Below the pieces are notes generated by a model. The model was not told the origin of the DNA. It searched no databases and worked only from the letters and a program-made list of their open reading frames with translations. Shown here piece after piece: positions 33,913 to 40,322 of a stretch of DNA of 51,727 nt. The stretch is from NCBI GenBank assembly GCA_004377185.1, contig SOIM01000006.1, positions 1 to 51,727 of the forward strand. The letters run 5' to 3'. How positions within the stretch are numbered: the stretch's first letter is position 1; every line of letters starts with the position of its first letter. The translations under genes were made by a program, and so were the position numbers. This stretch comes from Methanomassiliicoccales archaeon (GTDB taxonomy: Archaea > Thermoplasmatota > Thermoplasmata > RBG-16-68-12 > SOIM01).

Positions 33913-34899
33913 GTGTTCAGGATACCCACAATACTGAGATCGGACGAACTTCTCAACAAAGCCTTCAAGAGGGCTTCCAAGGTCAGCATCTCAGGAAAAA
34001 GAGGAATCGACAAGAAAAGGAAGCTGACCAGAGCAAAGATAGAGTCCCTTTCCCAAACTCTTGATTACACCTTGAAGAAGTCTGTGAAAGCCTTCCCCAC
34101 CATCGACAATATGCACCCATTCTATCGGGCGTTGATCGACATCCTCCTGGACACGGATAGGCTGAAAAAGAGCTTGGCTTCCTTGGACTGGTGCAGGAAA
34201 ACCTGCATTAGGATAGCCCGGGAGAGTTCCAAGAAGATCTCAAGGTCGAAGGATCCACAATACATCGATTCTGTCCGTAGGTCGGTATATGGCAGAGTCT
34301 CTTCCATCGTCGATGATATTTCCAAAGAGTTGCTTTTCTTGAACGAAGCGAGGCAAGAGATAAAGAAGATGCCGACCATAGATCCAGACCTGCCAACGAT
34401 TGTGGTCTCGGGTTATCCGAACGTAGGCAAGTCCCAGCTGGTCAAAGCGATGTCCAGCGCCAAACCCCGAATAGCCAGCTATCCCTTCACCACGCAAAGA
34501 GTCTCAATCGGACATTTCGAAAGGGACCATGCACCCTACCAGGTAATCGATACACCAGGGTTGTTGGACAGAGAACTTGAAGAGAGAAATGAGATAGAAA
34601 GGCAAGCCATAAACGCTTTGGAGCATCTTGCCGACCTAGTGATCTTCGTCCTGGACCCGACCGAGACATGCGGGTACGACATTGGCAAACAGAGGAACCT
34701 GTTGAGAACGGTCAAGAAGGAATTCGCTGATATTCCAATCATTCAGGTTGAGAACAAAATGGACATTTCCACAACATCCTCAAAGGACAGGAAGATCTCC
34801 GCTCTCAATGGAACGGGAGTGGAAGAACTGGTTGAGAAGGCCGTGGAGATTATTACCAGCCTCTCTCCTGGAGCCTCTGGTCCGCTGGAATCTCGCTGA
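33913..34899 (+). CDS. NOG1-family GTPase
   Basis: NOG1 GTPases take part in assembly of the large ribosomal subunit. The 328-residue protein has the N-terminal helical domain typical of the family, then the G domain: G1 GYPNVGKS (167-174), a G2 region S-Y-P-F-T-T, G3 D-T-P-G-L-L and G4 N-K-M-D. The eukaryotic C-terminal extension is missing, as expected in archaea. The start is a GTG. The last 47 bp overlap the convergent pdxS gene; both C-termini look genuine. Confidence 0.93.
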   Translation: MFRIPTILRSDELLNKAFKRASKVSISGKRGIDKKRKLTRAKIESLSQTLDYTLKKSVKAFPTIDNMHPFYRALIDILLDTDRLKKSLASLDWCRKTCIRIARESSKKISRSKDPQYIDSVRRSVYGRVSSIVDDISKELLFLNEARQEIKKMPTIDPDLPTIVVSGYPNVGKSQLVKAMSSAKPRIASYPFTTQRVSIGHFERDHAPYQVIDTPGLLDRELEERNEIERQAINALEHLADLVIFVLDPTETCGYDIGKQRNLLRTVKKEFADIPIIQVENKMDISTTSSKDRKISALNGTGVEELVEKAVEIITSLSPGASGPLESR

Positions 34900-35872
34900 T
34901 CTCGAGACCTTTCATGGCCTCACCGAGTCCTTTGGACACCTCGGCTATTACGGAAGGGTCGTCAAAATTGGCCGTGGCTTTGACTATTGCCCTCCCCCTC
35001 TCCTTTGGATTATCTGACTTGAATACCCCAGACCCAACGAAGATGCCATCGCATCCCAGCTGCATCATCAGGGCGGCGTCCGCGGGTGTAGCGATCCCCC
35101 CGGCAGCGAAGTTCACCACCGGGAGCCTTGACTTCTCCTTGATTTCCAAGAGAACCTCGTAGAGCCCGATTGCCACATCACCTAGGCTGAGCTCACCAAA
35201 GACCAAATCAGTGTCAGCAATCTTGGGATCGTCTTGGCCAACCTTTCTGACGTCCCTCAACAGTGAACCATAGCTCCCAGAATAAGTTGCGGCCAGTCTT
35301 TTCATTTCGTCATCGTTCATAGCCTTGAGGTCCTCGATAGCCCTCGTTATAAGCCTTTGATGACGGACCGCCTCGATCACATTACCGGTCCCAGCCTCCC
35401 CTTTGGTTCTTATCATGGCGGCACCTTCGAAGATCCTTCTCGCCGCCTCGCCCAGGCTCCTTGCCCCGCATACGAAGGGCACATCAAACTTCCTCTTGTC
35501 GATATGATAGAAGGGGTCTCCAGGTGTAAGCACCTCTGACTCGTCGAGCATGTCCGCTCCAAGCGATTGAAGCGCCTGGGCCTCCACGAAGTGACCTATT
35601 CGCGCCTTTGCCATGACGGGTATGGATACCTTATCTATGATCTCCTTGACCTTCAGGGGGTCCGCCATTCGAGCCACGCCACCCGCAGTTCTTATGTCGG
35701 CTGGAACCCTCTCGAGCGCCATCACGGCCACGGCACCAGCTTCTTCGGCAATCAGAGCCTGTTCGGCATTGGTGACATCCATGATGACTCCACCCTTCTG
35801 CATCTTGGCGAAACCTCTCTTGAGCAGTTCAGTTCCGAAACGAAGTGTTTTCAAATCTAGATTTAGAGGCAC
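34853..35872 (-). CDS. pdxS: Pyridoxal 5'-phosphate synthase, lyase subunit PdxS
   Basis: PdxS makes PLP from ribose 5-phosphate, glyceraldehyde 3-phosphate and ammonia supplied by PdxT. The sequence is highly conserved: D32 in VIMDVT, Lys89 in VMAKARIGH, Lys156 in [11 protein letters not shown] and the late [12 protein letters not shown] motif. At 339 residues it has the longer archaeal form with an insertion around residues 185-220. The start is a GTG with GGAGGTGG 6 nt upstream. The family-typical end Q-E-R-G-W proves the 47-bp overlap with NOG1. pdxT is not in the window. Confidence 0.97.
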   Translation of the reverse strand: MPLNLDLKTLRFGTELLKRGFAKMQKGGVIMDVTNAEQALIAEEAGAVAVMALERVPADIRTAGGVARMADPLKVKEIIDKVSIPVMAKARIGHFVEAQALQSLGADMLDESEVLTPGDPFYHIDKRKFDVPFVCGARSLGEAARRIFEGAAMIRTKGEAGTGNVIEAVRHQRLITRAIEDLKAMNDDEMKRLAATYSGSYGSLLRDVRKVGQDDPKIADTDLVFGELSLGDVAIGLYEVLLEIKEKSRLPVVNFAAGGIATPADAALMMQLGCDGIFVGSGVFKSDNPKERGRAIVKATANFDDPSVIAEVSKGLGEAMKGLEISEIPADQRLQERGW

Positions 35873-36018
35873 AAAACCACCTCCCCTTTCTCGGGTCTAT
35901 AACATCGTGGGTGCTTATTTCTACTTTTCGGTGAATCCGTCCAGAATACTGAGATGAGCTCAATATGAGAATCCACTCCAACCCTCCAAGGAGAGAATCA
36001 GAAGGTTTCTTGAGCTGG

Positions 36019-36040
36019 GTTAACCTTGTTTATGGTTAAC
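36019..36040. repeat. Palindromic repeat copy 1 (GTTAACC-N8-GGTTAAC)
   Basis: A perfect 7-bp inverted repeat with an 8-bp spacer, identical including the spacer to copy 2 at 36080-36101. It is followed by six T. It lies between the divergent pdxS and UPF0200-kinase genes. The arrangement suggests an operator for a dimeric regulator. Confidence 0.7.
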
Positions 36041-36079
36041 TTTTTTGAGAAGGGGCAGGAATGAGAATCTCCAGTGAGA

Positions 36080-36101
36080 GTTAACCTTGTTTATGGTTAA
36101 C
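36080..36101. repeat. Palindromic repeat copy 2 (GTTAACC-N8-GGTTAAC)
   Basis: Identical to copy 1 over 24 bases, with starts 61 bp apart, about six helical turns. It is not followed by a T-tract, which argues against a terminator. The rest of the 35873-36250 spacer holds no gene that I can support. Confidence 0.7.
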
Positions 36102-36299
36102 TTACCCACCGACCGACTGCCCGGACATCTGAGGCAAATTGCCCTCTTTTTCTCGACCAATCTCGTTTCAAGAATCCAGGGTCGCTCAGAGTTCTTTCCC
36201 GTTACGTCTTGCTAATACTCAGCAAATCCTAAATATCCTCCTCCGAATGCCTAGAAGGGAGGAAGGTCCGTACCTCGAAAGGTCGTTTGCATCACAGGC

Positions 36300-36815
36300 A
36301 TGCCCGGAAGCGGGAAGGAAGAGTTCGTCAAAGTAGCGAGGGAGTTGGGATTCGAGGTAATTCGAATGGGGGACCTTGTCAGAGAGGAAGCAAAGAAACG
36401 AGGTTTGCACATGGATGATCAATCTGTGGGCGGCTTGGCAAACGAAGAAAGAGAGAAACATGGGCCAGGTATATGGGCTGTGCGAGCGCTTCCAAAGTTG
36501 GGTGAGCAGCGGATCATCATCGATGGAATAAGGGGAATTGCCGAGATTGAAATCTACAAAAAGGCGTTCCCAACGAACCTATTTGTCGTCTCAATTGAAG
36601 CCAGTAGAAATATCAGATACGAAAGAATCATGCGAAGAAGAAGGAAGGATGCAACTCTCACAAAAGAGCAATTCGACGAACGCGACGAGAGGGAAAAAGG
36701 ATGGGGGATTGATCAAGCGATGGCTGATGCGGATATCGTTGTAATCAATGAGGGTACTCTTGAAGAATTCCGAAAAGAAGCGGAAAGGGTCCTCCAAGAA
36801 ATACTAAGGATGTGA
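36300..36815 (+). CDS. UPF0200 P-loop kinase (adenylate-kinase-like); N-terminus incomplete
   Basis: The 171 residues match the archaeal UPF0200 family of nucleotide-kinase-like P-loop proteins: G-D-L-V-R-E-E-A-K-K-R-G, I-I-D-G-I-R-x-x-A-E-I-E, an R-R-R lid and a final V-x-N-E-G-T-L-E-E. The substrate is not established. The P-loop reads G-M-P-G-S-G-K, and its first Gly plus the strand V-V-C-I-T are encoded before ATG 36300. The in-frame stop at 36252-36254 and the codons between contain no ATG, GTG or TTG. The true start is therefore unusual, or one base is wrong in the assembly. A TATA-like TAAATATC lies near 36230. Confidence 0.8.
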   Translation: MPGSGKEEFVKVARELGFEVIRMGDLVREEAKKRGLHMDDQSVGGLANEEREKHGPGIWAVRALPKLGEQRIIIDGIRGIAEIEIYKKAFPTNLFVVSIEASRNIRYERIMRRRRKDATLTKEQFDERDEREKGWGIDQAMADADIVVINEGTLEEFRKEAERVLQEILRM

Positions 36816-36818
36816 AGA

Positions 36819-37244
36819 TTGGTGTTCTTGAACGTTCGACTGAGAGCCTTTTGTCATGCCACTGAGGATCCTTCAAAAGTGAAAGGTGCTCTTGAGTTCC
36901 TTCTTCCAACCGGAACAGTGGACGAGAAAGAAACGGCTGGACATCATGGCAATCCAATCATTGTCTACGAAGTCAAGATTGAGAAGAAGGCCGAGATTAG
37001 ACGCTTCTGGGATAGAATCATATCTTCGGTTCCGAAAGACACACTACTCGAAGACCTGGAAGACAGAATCGATAGAGAATGCGTTCTGCATCTAAGGTTG
37101 GATAAACAAAAAGCATATCTAGGCAGCATAGAAATGGTGAGACACGAAGACGTGGTCTCGGTCACGTCCAAGATCGAAAGCTATCCTAAGAAAAGGAGAG
37201 TTGCAATCCAGAAAGCAGAAGATCTCTTCAGCAAAACGGGGTGA
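36819..37244 (+). CDS. COG1325-type RNA-binding protein (predicted exosome-associated)
   Basis: The 141-residue protein fits the archaeal COG1325/PH1010 family, predicted to be exosome-linked RNA-binding proteins. It shows an opening strand (LNVRLRAFCHATEDPSKVKGAL), an H-H-G-N-P-I motif followed by the strand VYEVKI, and R-x-F-W-D-R-I. The D-R-I-D-R-E-C-V-L-H-L-R-L-D-K-Q segment is characteristic. The start is TTG 36819 or GTG 36822, three to six bases after the kinase stop, so the two are co-transcribed. Its end overlaps the possible TTG start of the next gene. Confidence 0.85.
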   Translation: MVFLNVRLRAFCHATEDPSKVKGALEFLLPTGTVDEKETAGHHGNPIIVYEVKIEKKAEIRRFWDRIISSVPKDTLLEDLEDRIDRECVLHLRLDKQKAYLGSIEMVRHEDVVSVTSKIESYPKKRRVAIQKAEDLFSKTG

Positions 37245-38409
37245 GCCGCTGGAACTGTCACCAGAACAAGAGAGACTCCTCAAGGAAGGAAGCTACGGAG
37301 AGAGGAAAGCCCTGGAGCTCTTAATAGCCCTGGGAGATGTGTATGACGCGTCCAAGCTCATTCCAGTCACCTCAGTACACATATCTGGGGCCTCATACAA
37401 GACGATAGGTGACCCTGGCCTGAGATTCCTTTCTGAGATTTGCGAAGGTTGCAGGGCCAAGGTGAAATCAACAGTCAATCCCATAGGAATGGACAGAGAA
37501 AGGTTCCATGAGATGAGAGTTTCCGAGGAATTTGTGGTCAAGCAAAAAGAGATCATAGGTTATTATGAAAGCCTGGGAGTTCTCGACAGCTGGACATGCA
37601 CACCGTACCTCATAGGCAACAGGCCTGGACTCGGGGAACACGTAGCGTGGGCGGAATCTTCGGCCGTGATCTTTGCGAATTCGGTTCTGGGAGCCAGGAC
37701 GAACAGAGAAGGGGGACCTTCTGCCTTGGCATCATCAATAACAGGACTGACACCGGACTATGGATTACACAAGGAAGAGAATCGGAAGGCTGATGTTCTT
37801 TTCGAATTGGAGTTTGATCTGGAAGAAAAGGAATTCGCGCCTCTCGGTTCTTTCGCGGGGGAAATCTGTGGAGCCAGAATGCCCTATTTCAAGAAGCTTT
37901 CGGCTACCGAAGACAATCTCAAGACGCTTTCCGCTTCACTGGCCTCTTCGGGTTCAGTGTCGATGTTTCATATAGAGGGCCTGACGCCCGAGTGGGAGTT
38001 GGGCTTGAAAGAAGAATGCGAATCGGTCTCGGTCGACAGAAAGGACCTTGAGGAGATCGCGGACAGCTGGAACACGGAAGACGATCCTGACCTAGTTGCG
38101 TTCGGATGTCCCCATTGCTCAACTGCCGAGCTCGGAAAACTTGCTGATATGCTGAAGGACGGCTGGAAGGGTCCGGAACTCTGGGTGTGTACCAGCAGGG
38201 CGGTGTGCGAGAACATACCAGAGACGGTCCAACTGATCAACAAACATGGGAAGCTTCTCTGCGATACGTGTGTAATAGTCTCGAGCGTGGAGGACTTCTC
38301 AAGCACGATTGCCACCAATTCTGGGAAGGCATCAACGTACCTCCCAACTCTATGCAAGCAAAAGACGATGTTCGCAGATGCTGAAACTCTCGTGAGGCGG
38401 TTCCAATGA
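37201..38409 (+). CDS. Aconitase X catalytic subunit, probable phosphomevalonate dehydratase large subunit
   Basis: Aconitase X in archaea dehydrates (R)-5-phosphomevalonate to trans-anhydromevalonate 5-phosphate in the archaeal mevalonate pathway known from Aeropyrum. Seen here are V-H-I-S-G-A-S-Y-K-T-I-G-D, C-T-P-Y-L-I-G-N-R-P-G-L-G-E-H-V-A-W, G-A-R-T-N-R-E-G-G-P-S-A-L, and the cluster cysteines in FGCPHC and LLCDTC. The start is uncertain. TTG 37201 overlaps the previous gene by 44 bp; CTG 37249, just after GGGGTGA, matches the usual family N-terminus (LELSPEQERLL). The small subunit follows with a 4-bp ATGA overlap. Bacterial relatives act on hydroxyproline, so the substrate is inferred from lineage and context. 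Confidence 0.92.
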   Translation: MQSRKQKISSAKRGEPLELSPEQERLLKEGSYGERKALELLIALGDVYDASKLIPVTSVHISGASYKTIGDPGLRFLSEICEGCRAKVKSTVNPIGMDRERFHEMRVSEEFVVKQKEIIGYYESLGVLDSWTCTPYLIGNRPGLGEHVAWAESSAVIFANSVLGARTNREGGPSALASSITGLTPDYGLHKEENRKADVLFELEFDLEEKEFAPLGSFAGEICGARMPYFKKLSATEDNLKTLSASLASSGSVSMFHIEGLTPEWELGLKEECESVSVDRKDLEEIADSWNTEDDPDLVAFGCPHCSTAELGKLADMLKDGWKGPELWVCTSRAVCENIPETVQLINKHGKLLCDTCVIVSSVEDFSSTIATNSGKASTYLPTLCKQKTMFADAETLVRRFQ

Positions 38410-39215
38410 TTCTAAAAGGAAGAGGGCTGTCGAAAGGAATCGGTGAGGCGGAACTGATTGTCTCAAGTGAGCCAGTATCTTTCCTGGGAGGAATCGATGC
38501 CGAAACGGGGAGGATTTTGGACGAGAAAAGTGACGTGTTCGGAGAGAGCATTGCTGGTAAAGTCTTTGCCTTTCCTTCCGGAAAGGGGAGCACGGTAGGA
38601 TCCTATGTCATATACGGACTCGCACTCAACGGTTGTGCACCCGTTGCGATATTGAACGAGAGAAGTGAGGTTGTCGTGACTGTGGGCGTGATAATCTCAG
38701 AAATCCCCCTGGTTGACTGCCTGGACCTCTCGCTGCTGAGAACCGGGGACAGGGTGAAGGTGGATGGGAGTGAGGGTTCTGTGGATGCTGAGGGAGTGGA
38801 GGAGATCCATGTTGTAACGTCCTTCCTCGAGAACGATGGCAGGATACTGCTGCTGAAGAGAAGCGAGCTCGTCGGGACCTATCAAGGACTGTGGGCAGGC
38901 GTCTCTGGGTATCTGGAGAAGGGCGACCAGGCTTATGAAAGGGCGGTCACAGAGATAGCGGAAGAAGTGGGCATATCGAACCCCAAACTGCTCAAGGAAG
39001 GAGAGCCAGTATGTTCCAGGGACGAGAAGACCCTATGGGTCGTCCATCCCTTCCTCTTTCACGTGGACTCACCGGAAGTCAAGCTTGACTGGGAACACAA
39101 GGAATTCAAATGGATTTCACCATCACAAATCCCAGAGTTCGAGACTGTGCCAAGGCTGCCAAAGACCTTTGGGGCGGTCGTCCAAGGTTTGCGCCCTTCA
39201 GATGGGGAAACGTAA
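38406..39215 (+). CDS. Aconitase X swivel subunit fused to a NUDIX hydrolase domain
   Basis: Residues 1-133 are the DUF126 swivel domain of aconitase X: G-G-I-D-A-E-T-G, G-E-S-I-A-G-K-V, G-K-G-S-T-V-G-S-Y with the conserved Ser, and I-P-L-V-D. Residues 134-269 are a NUDIX domain. Its box (168-190) reads G-x5-D-x7-T-E-I-x-E-E-x-G-I, so the metal-binding E-x-x-E-E core is present while the first Glu is Asp and the Arg is Thr. The swivel subunit is usually a separate protein of about 130-140 residues. Translation is coupled to the large subunit by a 4-bp overlap. NUDIX enzymes hydrolyse nucleoside or prenyl diphosphates; its substrate here is unknown. Confidence 0.92.
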   Translation: MILKGRGLSKGIGEAELIVSSEPVSFLGGIDAETGRILDEKSDVFGESIAGKVFAFPSGKGSTVGSYVIYGLALNGCAPVAILNERSEVVVTVGVIISEIPLVDCLDLSLLRTGDRVKVDGSEGSVDAEGVEEIHVVTSFLENDGRILLLKRSELVGTYQGLWAGVSGYLEKGDQAYERAVTEIAEEVGISNPKLLKEGEPVCSRDEKTLWVVHPFLFHVDSPEVKLDWEHKEFKWISPSQIPEFETVPRLPKTFGAVVQGLRPSDGET

Positions 39216-39240
39216 ATCCGCTGGAGCAAAGGATAACTTT

Positions 39241-39250
39241 CTTATACAAT
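39241..39250 (+). promoter_or_regulatory. TATA box of the double-HTH regulator
   Basis: CTTATACAAT is centred about 25 bp before ATG 39270, which fits a leaderless transcript distinct from the upstream operon. Confidence 0.5.
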
Positions 39251-39269
39251 ATTCCGATTCTCTGACTGA

Positions 39270-40322
39270 ATGAGATTCGAGTACACAGAAGCAGAGAAAA
39301 AGGTCCTTCACGGTATGGTCAAGTATCCAACGCTCAACGACAGAGAGTTGTCCGAGGCAATCGGCGTGAAACCCTCCACAACGACCGCGATCAGGAGACG
39401 TCTCAGAAAAGCAGAGGTGTTCTCCACGAAGCGAATCCCGATGGCCAACAAACTGGGTTACGAGCTTCTGGGCATATTCTGCGGTAAGATAGGGCCGGCA
39501 ATAGAAGCATCGGTCAGGAAGACGTTTCTGGAAACGGTGGAAAGCCTGCCTCAAATCTTCTACTCCATAGTATCTTCCGACAGCCTGTTTTCTGTAGGCT
39601 ATTTCAAGAACTTCAGCGAATACAGAGGTTTTGCTGACGCTGCGTGGGAGCAGTTCGGCGAATCAGATGTGATTGATCAGGGAATGTGGTCTTGGGCCGT
39701 ATTCAGCTTTGAGAGAGCCAAGATGGTGAACTTCTTCGACTACGGACCTCCACTGAGGTACATCTTTGACATCAAAGAGAAAGTGCATATTGACAAGTCA
39801 GTGGAGAAACCTTCGAAAGTAAGGCTGAGTAGAAAAGAGAAGATAGTGCTTCAGGGTCTGGTCAACTTCCCTGAGTCTTCTGACAAGGAAGTCGCGGAGC
39901 GTGTAGGTGCATCCAGACAGGCTGTTTCGGCCATGAGGAAGAGATTCGAGAAAACGGGTGTCATGAAGACTCTCCGGGTTGTCGACTTGGGAAAGGTCGG
40001 ATACAGTATCATTGCGCTGGCCCACAACCAGTTTACTCCTCCGGCAACCCTTGAATCAAGGTGGAACTATCTGCTGAAGATTGCAGAAATAATCCCCCAG
40101 TTCCTGAATGTGGCAAGCAATCCCGAGAGCATTCTGATGGCATGCGCGAAGGACTACGAGATGTACCATTCAGTGAGAAACAAGGCTATCAAACTGTACA
40201 CCGAGAAGGGATATCTGCGGGAAGAACCCATGTTGATGCTTTTCCCGCTTTCAGACACCAAGACCATCAAGGACTTCGACTTCTCGGGATTCATGGAGGC
40301 ATTGGTTCAGGAAGAGGACTAA
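39270..40322 (+). CDS. Double-HTH (Lrp/AsnC-like) transcriptional regulator
   Basis: The 350-residue protein is a head-to-tail duplication. Each half starts with a winged HTH: EKKVLHGMVKYPTLNDRELSEAIGVKPSTTT near residue 10, and EKIVLQGLVNFPESSDKEVAERVGASRQAVS near 190. Each is followed by a domain of about 130 residues with strand-rich character (LGYELLGIFCGKIG; VGYSIIALAHNQF). No enzyme motif is present. It may regulate the upstream genes or itself; no operator is visible. Its end overlaps the end of ileS by 4 bp in convergent orientation. Confidence 0.8.
   Translation: MRFEYTEAEKKVLHGMVKYPTLNDRELSEAIGVKPSTTTAIRRRLRKAEVFSTKRIPMANKLGYELLGIFCGKIGPAIEASVRKTFLETVESLPQIFYSIVSSDSLFSVGYFKNFSEYRGFADAAWEQFGESDVIDQGMWSWAVFSFERAKMVNFFDYGPPLRYIFDIKEKVHIDKSVEKPSKVRLSRKEKIVLQGLVNFPESSDKEVAERVGASRQAVSAMRKRFEKTGVMKTLRVVDLGKVGYSIIALAHNQFTPPATLESRWNYLLKIAEIIPQFLNVASNPESILMACAKDYEMYHSVRNKAIKLYTEKGYLREEPMLMLFPLSDTKTIKDFDFSGFMEALVQEED

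Noticed and set aside
36019-36046. Palindrome plus T6 as an intrinsic terminator
   Set aside because: No plus-strand gene ends upstream for over 1 kb, and the identical second copy lacks a T-tract; an operator is more likely.
36019-36101. CRISPR-like repeat pair
   Set aside because: Only two copies, no further repeats or spacers, no cas genes.
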